A DNA stretch of 64,000 nucleotides from Streptomyces sp. NBC_00237 (GTDB lineage: Bacteria; Actinomycetota; Actinomycetes; Streptomycetales; Streptomycetaceae), in the NCBI RefSeq assembly GCF_026342435.1, contig NZ_JAPEMT010000004.1:62001-126000 (forward strand), given 5' to 3'. A model generated the notes under the pieces. It ran no database searches, was not told the origin of the DNA, and saw nothing but the letters and a program-made list of their open reading frames with translations. The position numbers were made by a program, and so were the translations under genes. Of this stretch, positions 32,231 through 41,155 are shown piece by piece (position 1 is the stretch's first letter; each line of letters begins with the position of its first letter).

Positions 32231-33442
32231 TCAGGGCAGTTCCGGAGGGAGCGGGACCGCCACCGAGAGGACGGCGCCCTCGCCGGGGGCCGACTCGACG
32301 GTGAGGGTGCCGCCGAGCTGCCGGGTGCGGGTCCTGATGGCGGGGAGCCCGTGTCCGCGCGCTCCCGTCGCGGCACCTACGGACGGGGCGTCGGGGTCGA
32401 AGCCGTGGCCGTTGTCAGCGACGTCGAGGACGACCTGATCGCCGAGATAGCTCAGGGTGAGAGCCGCGGCGGTGGCGCCGGAGTGCTCGCGGACGTTGGC
32501 GAGGGCACCCTGGGCGATGCGGAGCAGCGCGGACTGGACCCGTTCGGGGAGCGGGCCCGCGGGGGCTCCGTCGATGTGGCAGCGCACGGAGATCCGCTCG
32601 GAGGACTCGCGGGCGGCGAGGGTGCGCAGCGCCTGGTCGAGGCCGTCGCCGTCGGCCAGGTCGGCGGGGGCCAGGTCGTGGACGAAGCGGCGCGCCTCGG
32701 TGAGGTTGCGCTCGGCGACCGCGGTGGCGGTACGTACGTGGGTACGGGCGGCGGCCGGGTCGCTGCTCCAGACGCGGTCGGCGGCCTGGAGGAGCATCTG
32801 CTGGCTGGACAGGCCCTGCGCGAGGCTGTCGTGGATCTCCATCGAGAGCCGCTGGCGCTCGGCGAGGATGCCCTCGCGGTGTTCGGTGGCGGCGAGTTCG
32901 CGCCGGGTGCGGATGAGGTCGTCGATCAGTTCGCGCTGACGCCTGGCCTGACGGTCCAGCTGTACGAAGACGGCGATGGCGATGGCCGCGACGGCCGGCG
33001 GCCCGAGGATCACATCGACGTCGAGGCGTCCGGAGAGCCGCAGGTGGGCGCTCACGGCGACGACGCTGACCAGGATGATCAGGGCGATCGCGGCCGGTGG
33101 CCGGAGGGTACGCAGGGTGATGAAGAAGAGCGGGACCGCACACCAGCCGAAGCTGGGCGCCAGCATCACCAAGGTGATCCAGACGGCGACGACGGTGCCG
33201 AGCCAGAGGTAGCGGCGCGGCGACGGCCGGACGCCCAGGGCAGGTTCGAGCAGGTAGAGCACGGCGAGGGCGGCACTCAGGGCGATGACCCAGGGGGCGA
33301 GGTGTCCGCCCGTGTGCCGGAGCAGGAAGCGGGTGAGCACCGCGCCCAGCAGCAGGAGAAACGCCACGTACAGGAGAACGCGGAGCCAGCCGTCGCCCGG
33401 CTCCGGGGTGTCCTCGGGGTAGCTGCCGCTGTTCAGCGCCAT
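32231..33442 (-). CDS. Sensor histidine kinase
   Basis: The 403-residue kinase has five to six hydrophobic segments in the first 190 residues (WLRVLLYVAFLLLLGAVLT, WVIALSAALAVLYLLEPAL, YLWLGTVVAVWITLVMLA), then a short coiled linker (DRQARRQRELIDDLIRTRRE), the acceptor His in SMEIHDSLAQGLSSQQMLL, and a HATPase domain (GALANVREHSGATAAALTL, ADNGHGFDP, GLPAIRTRTRQLGG). ATG 33442 has AGGGAAGG upstream; the frame extends 27 codons further. It is downstream of a kinase-regulator pair on the same strand, separated by 250 bp with tandem repeats, and has no regulator of its own, so it may feed the same response regulator. Confidence 0.88.
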   Translation of the reverse strand: MALNSGSYPEDTPEPGDGWLRVLLYVAFLLLLGAVLTRFLLRHTGGHLAPWVIALSAALAVLYLLEPALGVRPSPRRYLWLGTVVAVWITLVMLAPSFGWCAVPLFFITLRTLRPPAAIALIILVSVVAVSAHLRLSGRLDVDVILGPPAVAAIAIAVFVQLDRQARRQRELIDDLIRTRRELAATEHREGILAERQRLSMEIHDSLAQGLSSQQMLLQAADRVWSSDPAAARTHVRTATAVAERNLTEARRFVHDLAPADLADGDGLDQALRTLAARESSERISVRCHIDGAPAGPLPERVQSALLRIAQGALANVREHSGATAAALTLSYLGDQVVLDVADNGHGFDPDAPSVGAATGARGHGLPAIRTRTRQLGGTLTVESAPGEGAVLSVAVPLPPELP

Positions 33443-33539
33443 GACGTGCCTTCCCTCTTGCAGGGTCATGAACAGCGCAAAATATCCCATAGCGGACACC
33501 CTGGACGCTGCGGCAGCGCGCACCGCGCGGGCTCCTTTT

Positions 33540-33634
33540 CCCGGCGCCCCAGGGGTGCGCGCCCGGCGTCCCAGGGGTGCACTTCCCGGCGCCCCAGGGG
33601 TGCGCTTCCCGGCGTCCCAGGGGTGCGCGCCCGG
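33540..33634. repeat. Four tandem 22-23 bp GC-rich repeats between regulator and kinase genes
   Basis: Units starting CCCGGCGCCCCAGGGGTGCG or CCCGGCGTCCCAGGGGTGCG begin at 33540, 33562, 33585 and 33608, with a partial fifth unit after 33630. Each unit contains a near self-complementary core (GCGCCCC, A, GGGGTGCGC), so each can form a small hairpin. They could lower expression of the downstream kinase by partial termination. Confidence 0.85.
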
Positions 33635-33691
33635 GCCGTCACCCTGGCCGACGGGCTCAACGAGTCCGACTTCTCCGTGCCGTGCGGCCGG

Positions 33692-34369
33692 TCACTCCTC
33701 CGCGTCGCGGACCAGGAGGGCGATCTGCACCCGGTTCTCCATCATCAGCTTGGCGAACAGGTTGCCCGTGTGCGCCTTGACGGTCGCGATACGGATGTGG
33801 AGCCGTTCGGCGATCTCCTGGTTGCCCAGACCGTCGGCGATGGCCCGGGCGGTGTCGAGTTCTCGATCGGTCAGCGCGGACAGCTGTTTCCGCGCGGCTT
33901 CGCGGGACGAACGGCGGGCCTCGGCAGAGTGCGGCCCGGTGGCTGCGGCGATCACCCGTGCCGTGGCCGCCGGGGACAGCACGGGGTTCCCTTCGGCGAC
34001 GGTCCGCACCGCGTCGAGAATCCGCGCCGGTGGGGTGTCCTTCAGGACGAACCCGAGGGCTCCGGCGCGCAGCGCGCCGAGCACCAGGTCGTCGGAGTCG
34101 AAGGTGGTCAGCATGAGCACACGGGGCGGCGCCGCCCGGGTGAGGAGTTCCCGGGTCGTACTGAGACCGTCACGGCCGGGCATCCGGATGTCCATCAGCA
34201 CGACGTCGGGGCGCTGTTCGTCCACCACGGTGATCGCGGTGTCTCCGTCGGCTGCCTCCGCGACGACGGTCAGGTCTGGTTCGCCGTCGATGACGAGCCG
34301 TAGTGCAAGGCGCACCAGTTGGTCGTCGTCGACGATGACGATGCGCACCGGGTCCCGCTCGCTGTTCAC
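33692..34369 (-). CDS. NarL/LuxR-family response regulator
   Basis: The 225-residue protein has a receiver domain (RIVIVDDDQLVRLALRL, Asp in DVVLMDIRMPGRDG, Lys in FVLKDTPPARI) and a LuxR helix-turn-helix (LSALTDRELDTARAIADG, then ATVKAHTGNLFAKL). The GTG start at 34369 directly follows the stop of the upstream kinase gene with no gap, so translation is coupled. Together they are a complete two-component system. A second kinase gene lies downstream on the same strand. Target genes are not evident; the divergent S33 peptidase gene is one candidate. Confidence 0.92.
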   Translation of the reverse strand: MNSERDPVRIVIVDDDQLVRLALRLVIDGEPDLTVVAEAADGDTAITVVDEQRPDVVLMDIRMPGRDGLSTTRELLTRAAPPRVLMLTTFDSDDLVLGALRAGALGFVLKDTPPARILDAVRTVAEGNPVLSPAATARVIAAATGPHSAEARRSSREAARKQLSALTDRELDTARAIADGLGNQEIAERLHIRIATVKAHTGNLFAKLMMENRVQIALLVRDAEE

Positions 34370-35554
34370 TCAGCTCCTCTCTCCGTGGTCGTGGTCCGGC
34401 CAGGGTAGGTGGGCGGTGAGGAGGTAGCCGCCGTCGTGTGTGGAGTGGTGGGAGAGTTCTCCGCCGGTGAGGGCGACGCGTTCGGCGAGGCCGAGCAGTC
34501 CGAATCCCGATGTCGGCGGTCGGTCGGTCGGCGTGGTGGCCGGGGAGTTGTGGACGCTGACGTGCAGTTCATCGCCGGCGGTTCCCGCGACCGTGATGTG
34601 CACGGGGGCGCCCGGGGCGTGTTTGGCCGCGTTGGTCAGTGCTTCCTGGAGGACCCGGTAGCAGGTCCGTCCCACGACGTCGGACGGTTCTCCCGTCACC
34701 GTGGTGGTGAGCGAGACGTCCAGTCCGGACGTGCGGGCGTCGGCCACCAGCTCCGGGATCCGGTCGAGGGAGGGCTGTGGCGGTTCCGGGCCGTCCGGGT
34801 CGGCGCGGAGGACACCGAGGACGTCTCGTAGCTCTTCCAGTGCCTGATGCGAACCGTCGGCGATGCCACGGATCAACGTGCGGTTCTCCTCAGTGGTGAG
34901 GGTGCGGCGGTGATCCAGCACTCCGGCCTGCAGGGCGACCAGGGAGATCCGGTGCGCGAGCACGTCGTGCATCTCCCGGGCGATACGGTTCCGTTCCAGG
35001 GCCCGGGCCTGCGCTTCCCGTGCGGTCTGTTCCCGTTCCGCGCTCTCTGCCCGCTGCCGCAGGGACAGCACCTCGACGCGCCGTGCGCCGACGGCCACGC
35101 CCATGGCAACCGCGATGCCCGCGCTCAGTGCCGGGAGTGCGAGTTGGAGCCACATCGGGCCGGACGGGCTCGTGACCGGGTAGAGCATGAGGGCGAGTTG
35201 CGACGCGGCCACATAGACGCACGCGACAACTCCGATCTCCACCGGACGGCGGCGCGCCGACATCGAGCACAGAGCCAGCAGCGCGGCACCGACGGCGAGC
35301 GTCGACGCGCCCGAGGCGACGGCGACGACCAGGGCGACGGCCAGCGGGAACCGTCGCCGCCACAGGAGAACCGCCAGGCAGCCGAGAGCCACCAGCGGAT
35401 CACCGGTGACCAACCAGGAACACGAGTCGGTCGCGCACCCTCGCGGCAGCACCACGGCGGTGGAGAGCCAGAAGGGAACGCCCAGTGCCGCAGCCGCCAC
35501 CAGCCGCCATGTCTGCTGCCACCCCGCGAGCCGTGGCACGACGTCCTCGTTCAT
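34370..35554 (-). CDS. Sensor histidine kinase paired with the regulator downstream
   Basis: The 394-residue kinase starts at ATG 35554 (MNEDVVPRLAGWQQTW). The larger frame to 35719 carries no family signal. Hydrophobic segments in residues 14-150 form about five membrane passes, with a cysteine pair in a short loop (RGCATDSCSW). The acceptor His is in REMHDVLAHRISLVALQAG and the HATPase domain has YRVLQEALTNAAKHAPG and GFGLLGLAERV. It is in one operon with the regulator. The Cys pair in an exposed loop could be redox sensitive, which is speculation. Confidence 0.9.
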   Translation of the reverse strand: MNEDVVPRLAGWQQTWRLVAAAALGVPFWLSTAVVLPRGCATDSCSWLVTGDPLVALGCLAVLLWRRRFPLAVALVVAVASGASTLAVGAALLALCSMSARRRPVEIGVVACVYVAASQLALMLYPVTSPSGPMWLQLALPALSAGIAVAMGVAVGARRVEVLSLRQRAESAEREQTAREAQARALERNRIAREMHDVLAHRISLVALQAGVLDHRRTLTTEENRTLIRGIADGSHQALEELRDVLGVLRADPDGPEPPQPSLDRIPELVADARTSGLDVSLTTTVTGEPSDVVGRTCYRVLQEALTNAAKHAPGAPVHITVAGTAGDELHVSVHNSPATTPTDRPPTSGFGLLGLAERVALTGGELSHHSTHDGGYLLTAHLPWPDHDHGERS

Positions 35555-35749
35555 CCGGTCATTGTCGCCAGTCCCCCGCGGCCGGTGCGGCCCCGGGACC
35601 ACTCCCGGAGTCGTAGCACCGACTCGACTGAGGTCGAAGGCGGGTCGAGCCGTCCGGCCGATGTGATCGTTCCGCCGGGCGAACAGACTCGTATCCGTTG
35701 CCCGGCCGTTCCGGCGCACGACCCCGTGAACCCCTCAGGAGGACACCAG

Positions 35750-37231
35750 ATGCGCACAGCCCTGTCCCTCGCCCTCGCCGCCACCGCGGTCGCGGCGGTC
35801 ACGTTTCCGGGAGCGCCCGCGTCGGCGACCGCGGACACGGTGACGGCCGCGCCGGGCTCCCCGCAGTGGGGGCCGTGCCCGCAGAAGGCCGGATCGAAGA
35901 GCACCGACGCGCCCCGGCTTGAGTGCGCGACGCTCGACGTCCCGCTGGACTACCGCGATCCGGACGGCAGGCAGATCGAGATCGCCCTCTCCCGCCTGGC
36001 GAGCAAGGACCCCGCGAAGCGTCGCGGTGTACTGCTGACCAACCCGGGCGGGCCCGGTGGCTCCGGGCTCGACTACCCCGCCCTCCTCGCCGGGGCCGGG
36101 CTGCCCCAGGACGTCCTCGATTCCTACGACGTGATCGGCTTCGACCCGCGTGGCGTCGGCCGCAGCACGCCGGTCACCTGCGACCTGACACCCCAGCAGC
36201 AGGCCCGCGGCAACTTCCCGCCGTACGCGCACACCTCGGCCGACGTCACCAAGGAAGCCCCGTACGCGCGCACCGTCGCCGAACAGTGCGCCACGTCGCG
36301 CACCGCGTGGATGCTGCCGCACACCACCACCGCGAACACCGCCCGCGACATGGACCGGATCCGGGCGGCGCTGGGCGAGCCGAGGGCCTCCTACTTCGGC
36401 ACCTCCTACGGCAGCTACCTCGGCGCGGTGTACACCACGATGTTCCCCGCGCGCAGCGACCGGATCGTCCTCGACAGCAACATGGGCCCCGGCGGCTACG
36501 ACCTGGCGAGCTTCCGCCTGCTCGGCCGCGGCATGGAGGACCGGTTCCCGGACTTCGCCGCCTACGCCGCCGCGCACCCCGAGTACGGTCTGGGCACCAC
36601 ACCGAAGCAGGTGACCGCCACGTTCTTCCGCCTCGCGAAACGGCTGGACGCCCAACCGGTCGGCGGCATCGACGGCACGCTGTTCCGTGGGGTGACCTTC
36701 GATCGCCTCTACGTCGACGGGCTCATGCCCCAGCTGGCCAAGGAGTGGCAGGCGCTGGACACGGGCGAACCGCTGCCGCCTCCGCCGCCGGTCGCGGAGA
36801 ACTTCCTGGCCGGCCACTTCTACGTGACCTGCGGTGACTCTCGCTGGCCCGGCAGGGTCCGGGACTACCAGCGCCACGCCGCGATCGACCGGCGCACGTA
36901 CCCGATGCTGGGCGGAACCACCGGAAACATCAAGCCCTGCGCCTACTGGCCGGACCACCGCGTCGAACCGCCGGTCCGGATCGGCGACCGAGGCCCGTCG
37001 AACGTGCTGATGGTGCAGAACGAACGCGACCCGGGGACCCCTCTGGCGGGCGCCATGAAGCTGCGGCGGGCGTTCGGCGACCGGGCCACGATGGTGACCG
37101 TCGACCAGGGCGGGCACGGTGTCTACCCGTTCGGCCGCAACACGTGCGCGAACAACACCGTGACGGCGTTCCTGACCAACGGACAGCACCCGGCGCGGGA
37201 CCTCGCCTGCGCGGCGGAGCCGAACGGGTAG
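35750..37231 (+). CDS. Secreted S33-family tripeptidyl aminopeptidase-like hydrolase
   Basis: The 493-residue protein has a signal peptide (MRTALSLALAATAVAAVTFP, cleavage after ASA), an AGGAGG site before its ATG, and the alpha/beta hydrolase pattern of Streptomyces secreted aminopeptidases: oxyanion loop NPGGPGGSG, YDVIGFDPRGVGRST, nucleophile in FGTSYGSYLG, acid in QNERDPGTP and His in DQGGHGVYPFG. Two Cys near the end (NTCANN and LACAAE) match the family's conserved C-terminal cap. It removes short peptides from extracellular proteins, as tripeptidyl aminopeptidase does. It is divergent from a two-component operon. Confidence 0.9.
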   Translation: MRTALSLALAATAVAAVTFPGAPASATADTVTAAPGSPQWGPCPQKAGSKSTDAPRLECATLDVPLDYRDPDGRQIEIALSRLASKDPAKRRGVLLTNPGGPGGSGLDYPALLAGAGLPQDVLDSYDVIGFDPRGVGRSTPVTCDLTPQQQARGNFPPYAHTSADVTKEAPYARTVAEQCATSRTAWMLPHTTTANTARDMDRIRAALGEPRASYFGTSYGSYLGAVYTTMFPARSDRIVLDSNMGPGGYDLASFRLLGRGMEDRFPDFAAYAAAHPEYGLGTTPKQVTATFFRLAKRLDAQPVGGIDGTLFRGVTFDRLYVDGLMPQLAKEWQALDTGEPLPPPPPVAENFLAGHFYVTCGDSRWPGRVRDYQRHAAIDRRTYPMLGGTTGNIKPCAYWPDHRVEPPVRIGDRGPSNVLMVQNERDPGTPLAGAMKLRRAFGDRATMVTVDQGGHGVYPFGRNTCANNTVTAFLTNGQHPARDLACAAEPNG

Positions 37232-37386
37232 CGGGGGCGGACACATGATCAAGAAGTGGCGGCGGCGTCGTGCCATCCAGCGGGTCAGGCCGGGGGACGG
37301 ACGAGTGCTCCCACCGGATGTGAGCAGCGCACCTGCGGGTCCGTAGGCTTTCGGATGCCCCACCGCATCCCCCGCAGGAGAGAAGC

Positions 37387-38016
37387 ATGCCCGCCCCACA
37401 GCCACCGCTCCACCCCGCCCGCCGGGCCGTCCACGCCGCCGTACGCAGGCGCGCCGCCCGCGTCGTGGTCCTCCCCGCCGCCCTGCTCGCGCTGAACCTC
37501 GGGCTCGGCACGACCGCCCAGGCGTACGAGCCCGCCTCCGCCGGCGCGCACCCGGCGGCCCGCTCCACGGCACCCGACCGCGCGACGGTGACGGAGGGCC
37601 AGGTGCGGGAGGTCGCTCCCGGAGGCGTGCTGACGTACCCCAGTGTCACCAGCTGCCTCACGATCACCGTGCGGCTCGGTGACGGCGGGCTGGTCGGTGC
37701 GCACGCCAGCCTCTTCCAGGTGCCGGGGGAGTTGCGCTCCGACGCGATCCTGCCCGCACTGGACGCCGCGGTGGGCGCCAGGGCCGTGGCCTCCGTCCAG
37801 GTCAGGGGGGCCGTGGGAGCCTGGCACCCGAGCTACTTCACGAAGGCGATCGAGAGCTACGGCGAGGGTGAGCAGGTGCCGGTTCCGTCCGGCCCGGACG
37901 TCGAGGGGCTCGCCCGGGAGGTGGCCCGCGAACTCGGCGTTCCCCTGGCGTCGGTCACCGCCGAAGACGTACCCGACGGCGACCAGGTCGTGACCGGCGG
38001 CGTCGGGCCCCGGTGA
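37387..38016 (+). CDS. Secreted protein of unknown function
   Basis: The 209-residue protein has a basic N-terminus and hydrophobic signal stretch (RVVVLPAALLALNLGLGTTA, likely cleaved near AQAYEP) and a mature part with one Cys (SVTSCLTITV) and a beta-rich central region. No family was recognised. An AGGAGAG site precedes ATG 37387. A strong hairpin begins 5 bp after the stop, so it ends a transcription unit. It follows the S33 peptidase gene by 155 bp on the same strand. Confidence 0.75.
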   Translation: MPAPQPPLHPARRAVHAAVRRRAARVVVLPAALLALNLGLGTTAQAYEPASAGAHPAARSTAPDRATVTEGQVREVAPGGVLTYPSVTSCLTITVRLGDGGLVGAHASLFQVPGELRSDAILPALDAAVGARAVASVQVRGAVGAWHPSYFTKAIESYGEGEQVPVPSGPDVEGLAREVARELGVPLASVTAEDVPDGDQVVTGGVGPR

Positions 38017-38020
38017 CGAG

Positions 38021-38052
38021 GGGCCGGGGTGAGTCGCGGCTCACCCCGGCCC
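38021..38052 (+). terminator. Hairpin terminator after the secreted protein gene
   Basis: Perfect 13-bp arms (GGGCCGGGGTGAG and CTCACCCCGGCCC) flank a 6-nt loop. It starts 5 bp after the stop at 38016. Confidence 0.8.
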
Positions 38053-38305
38053 GTCCGGTGACCGTCCGGCCCGCCGAGCTGGACCTCTGGGGCCGTCTCC
38101 GGTACGACCAGGTCAACGCCTGCGGTGTCCCGCCGACGCACGGGACCCTCCCGTCCTCACGAGGCGGCAGCCATGCCTTTCCGAGGCCCTCGGACGGAAG
38201 GAGTACGGGCACGAGAGCCCGGGGCTCCGAGTTCGCCGCCCCCGGCCTGAGAACCGTCGGCCGATCCGGGCAGCCATCCCGTACGAAACGGAACGGAGAA
38301 TCACC

Positions 38306-38983
38306 ATGGTCTCAACACACCGCACGGCAAGCACACTTGGGCAGCGCGCTCTCCTGCTGACCACCGCAGCCGTGCCGTTGACCGGATGGACCGTGCACGC
38401 CGTCGTGCTGCACAAGCGACTCGCCTCCAGCCGACGCGACCCTCTCACCGGGTTGCTGCGCCGCGACGCCTACACCACCCGCGCCCACCGGGTCCTGCGC
38501 CGTCACGGAGAGGACACCGCGGTGGTCCTGGTCGACGCAGACCACTTCAAGACCATCAACGACCGGTTCGGACACGCGGCCGGGGACACCGTCCTCGCCG
38601 CCTTCGGGGCCCGGCTCACCGCGTGGGCGGGCCCGCACGCCTCGGCAGGCAGGCTCGGGGGCGACGAGTTCGCCGTCGTCCTTCCGCTGACCGCCGCCCG
38701 TCGGCAGCAGCGGCTGGAGCAGTTGATGCGCATGCTGTGCGTGCCGGTGCGCCTGGACGACGGGCGCACGGTCGACGTCACGGCCTCCGTCGGCGCCGCG
38801 ACCCCGGACACGATGGGCACCCGCGACCTGTCCGCACTGCAAAGGGCCGCCGACGCCGCGATGTACGACGGCAAGCACTCGGGGCGCGCACGGTTCGCCA
38901 CCCTCGCCCACGCCGCCACACCGTCCGTGAACGGCCGCCGGGCGGGCCGGCCCGGCACACATCAGTGGGGCCGAGCGGCCTGA
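38306..38983 (+). CDS. GGDEF-domain protein, likely diguanylate cyclase
   Basis: The 225-residue protein has one N-terminal hydrophobic segment (LLLTTAAVPLTGWTVHAVVL) and a GGDEF domain (residues about 42-200): DPLTGLLRRDAYTTR, VDADHFKTINDRFGHAAGD, and an intact active-site GGDEF in GRLGGDEFAVVLPL. The inhibitory RxxD site before GGDEF is not evident. It should make cyclic di-GMP at the membrane; in Streptomyces this second messenger controls the switch to development through BldD. ATG 38306 has GGAGAA close upstream. It appears to be a single gene unit. Confidence 0.9.
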   Translation: MVSTHRTASTLGQRALLLTTAAVPLTGWTVHAVVLHKRLASSRRDPLTGLLRRDAYTTRAHRVLRRHGEDTAVVLVDADHFKTINDRFGHAAGDTVLAAFGARLTAWAGPHASAGRLGGDEFAVVLPLTAARRQQRLEQLMRMLCVPVRLDDGRTVDVTASVGAATPDTMGTRDLSALQRAADAAMYDGKHSGRARFATLAHAATPSVNGRRAGRPGTHQWGRAA

Positions 38984-39066
38984 TCGACGCACCCGCCCAC
39001 ATCCCGACAAGGCTCGAAGGCGCGATGCGCTGATGGGGTTGTCAACTCCTGTACAGGCGCGCCCCA

Positions 39067-39096
39067 TTGACACTTTCGTTTGCGGAGTCCTACGTT
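39067..39096 (+). promoter_or_regulatory. Probable promoter of the glucanase gene
   Basis: TTGACA (39067-39072), an 18-nt spacer and TACGTT (39091-39096) fit a housekeeping sigma promoter. The LacI-type operator lies just downstream. The reading frame starts at 39167. Confidence 0.5.
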
Positions 39097-39107
39097 TCTT
39101 GACGTCT

Positions 39108-39119
39108 GAGAGCGCTCTC
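39108..39119. promoter_or_regulatory. LacI-family operator
   Basis: The perfect palindrome GAGAGCGCTCTC matches the GAGCGCTC core used by LacI-family regulators of carbohydrate genes in actinomycetes. It is 12 bp after the predicted -10 box, where a bound repressor would block transcription. The LacI-type protein encoded convergently at 40012-41070 is the obvious candidate. Confidence 0.6.
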
Positions 39120-39166
39120 GCCAGGCCCTTCCCGTCAAGTCCCGTCGAGACTTCGAGGTGCCGTCC

Positions 39167-39940
39167 ATGCCAGACCCCCGCTCACGCCCCCTCCCCCGCA
39201 GCAGACCGGCAGCCGCTCTGGTGCTGGTCGCCGCCCTGGCCGCCGTCGGCCTCGGGCCGACCGTTTCCCCGGCGGCGGCAGCCACCGTTCCGGTCGGTTC
39301 CGGCAGCTACTCCGACTCCCGCCCTGCGGGAACCTCGGGCCCCACGACCAACACCGGTAGCCCCGTCACCCCCAAGGTCACCCCGGCGGCCAAGGGCAGG
39401 CCCGTACCCACCAACGACTGGTGGTCCTCCCTGGCCTTCCAGCGGTACGGCGACAATCCGCACTCCACCCCGATGTACGGGCACCCGCTCACCTACCGGG
39501 CCACCTCGGGCGGCCTGGAGATCGGGTACCCCACCACCCCGGCGGTCGTCGGCGAGGGCCGTCAGTACGAGTACGCGCACCAGCGCGACCTCACCCTCGG
39601 CCTCACCGGCCTCGACTCCCCCGACACGAAGGCCGACTCCTGGTCGGACTGGACCGTCACCCCGTACTGGTCGGACGGCACCCGCACGCTGCGCACGACC
39701 TACGACCTCACGGGTGACGGCACCTTCGAACGGACGGAGACCTACCGGTACTTCGCGACCGACCCGGTGACCGGCTGGGAGACGTACGGCGAGGGCAGCG
39801 GCCCGAAGTCGGCGACCGGAACGCTCGGGAACCTGAAGGGCGGGACGGTACGCCTGGAGGTGTGGTCGGCGATCGGGAACGCCCCGGCGAAGCTGAGGAC
39901 CGGGACGGCGGATTCGGTGCTGACGATCCCGTTCGCCTGA
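39167..39940 (+). CDS. Shortened secreted GH81-type endo-1,3-beta-glucanase
   Basis: The 257-residue product has a signal peptide (RPAAALVLVAALAAVGLGPT) and the N-terminal region of GH81 beta-1,3-glucanases (PVPTNDWWSSLAFQRYGDNP, YGHPLTYRATSGGLEIGYP, WSDWTVTPYWSDGTRTLR). It then joins in frame to what looks like the C-terminal end of a secreted glycosidase (RTETYRYFATDPVTGWETYG to the stop). GH81 enzymes are normally 650 residues or more, so most of the catalytic domain is missing. ATG 39167 was preferred over GTG 39158 because GAGG lies 8 nt upstream. A good promoter and operator remain. It is probably inactive as a glucanase, or a small binding protein. Confidence 0.75.
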   Translation: MPDPRSRPLPRSRPAAALVLVAALAAVGLGPTVSPAAAATVPVGSGSYSDSRPAGTSGPTTNTGSPVTPKVTPAAKGRPVPTNDWWSSLAFQRYGDNPHSTPMYGHPLTYRATSGGLEIGYPTTPAVVGEGRQYEYAHQRDLTLGLTGLDSPDTKADSWSDWTVTPYWSDGTRTLRTTYDLTGDGTFERTETYRYFATDPVTGWETYGEGSGPKSATGTLGNLKGGTVRLEVWSAIGNAPAKLRTGTADSVLTIPFA

Positions 39941-40011
39941 CCGGTACCGCCGGGTAAGGAAGCCGCCGCTCGCAGGCGGGTGCCGTCGGGGCTCTCGGGC
40001 TCCGGCGGCAC

Positions 40012-41070
40012 CTACGCCGACGCGCGCCGCACCAGCACCGTGGGGGTGATCACCGGCTCGGGAACCGGGGCGCCCGAGTCCCGCTCGCTCAGCATGCGCA
40101 TCAGCAGCCGCACCATCAACCGGCCCATTTCCTCCACGTCCTGACGGACCGTCGTCAACGGGGGATCGATCCTGTCCACCACCGAGGCCATGTCGTCGAA
40201 CCCGACCACGGCGACGTCCCGCGGAACCCGCAGCCCCCTCGCGCGCAGTGTCGCCAACGCCCCGGCCGCCATCAGGTCGTTGGCGGCGAACACCGCGTCC
40301 AGGTCCGGCCGACGATCCAGCAGGTCGGCCATCGCCCGCGCGCCGCTCTCCTCGGTGAAGGCCCCCTCGGCGATCAGCTCGGACCCGGCGTCCGGCAGTG
40401 CCTCGCGGTAGCCGTCGGCGCGGTCCAGCGCGGACGTCTGGTCGCGCGGGCCCGCTATGTGCGCGATGTTCTTCCGTCCGAGCGAGACCAGGTGCCGTAC
40501 CGCTGCCCGTGCTCCGCCCCGGTTGTCGCAGTCGACGTACGGCACGGCGGGAGCGGCGGGAGGCCCCTCCGGTCCGGCAGTGACCGGTCGGCCGCCGAAC
40601 ACGGACGGCAGCTTGGTCCGGGCGACGATCGCGGGGAGTTCGCCGTCGTCGTGCAGCGACAGGGCGAGCGCTCCGTCGACGTGCCCGCCTCCCAGGTAGC
40701 GGGCGATGCGCTCGTAGTCTCCCGGACCTTCCACCCACAGCAGGACGAGTTGGGAGTCGTGCGCCGTCAGCTCACGGCTGATGCCGCGGATCTGCTGGGC
40801 GAAGAAGGGGTCGGAGAAGATCCTGAACTCCGGTTCGGCGATGATCACGGCGATCGCGCCGCTGCGCCGGGTGACCAGGGTGCGGGCCGCGTGGTTGGGA
40901 ACGTAGCCCAGCTCCTCCACCGCCCGGCGCACCTTCTCCGCCACGGGCTCCCGGACCCCGGCGCCGCCGTTGACCACGCGGGAGACGGTGGCCCGGGAGA
41001 CTCCGGCCCGGGCCGCGACCGCCTCCAGGGTGGGGCGGGCCGTACCGGACCCCGGAGTCTGCTCGGGCAA
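40012..41070 (-). CDS. LacI-family transcriptional regulator (TTG start)
   Basis: From the TTG at 41070 the protein is 352 residues, normal for LacI. It has the helix-turn-helix LEAVAARAGVSRATVSRVVNGG and hinge LGYVPNHAARTL, then a periplasmic-binding-protein-like sensor domain. TTG was chosen because GAGGAG lies 6 nt upstream; the longer ATG start at 41214 would add 48 residues coded across a strong hairpin. The gene converges with the shortened glucanase gene, whose promoter has a matching operator, so it probably represses glucan or oligosaccharide use until the sugar is present. Confidence 0.83.
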   Translation of the reverse strand: MPEQTPGSGTARPTLEAVAARAGVSRATVSRVVNGGAGVREPVAEKVRRAVEELGYVPNHAARTLVTRRSGAIAVIIAEPEFRIFSDPFFAQQIRGISRELTAHDSQLVLLWVEGPGDYERIARYLGGGHVDGALALSLHDDGELPAIVARTKLPSVFGGRPVTAGPEGPPAAPAVPYVDCDNRGGARAAVRHLVSLGRKNIAHIAGPRDQTSALDRADGYREALPDAGSELIAEGAFTEESGARAMADLLDRRPDLDAVFAANDLMAAGALATLRARGLRVPRDVAVVGFDDMASVVDRIDPPLTTVRQDVEEMGRLMVRLLMRMLSERDSGAPVPEPVITPTVLVRRASA

Positions 41071-41155
41071 GGGGTGCTCCTCGGCTGCTTCGCTCGGCTG
41101 CCGGGACAGGTTACCCGCCTCGATCCGCCTCCGGGCAGTGGTGGCCGAGCCGCAC

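Noticed and set aside
33540..33634. Possible CRISPR array
   Set aside because: The repeats are directly adjacent without unique spacers, and no cas gene is present.
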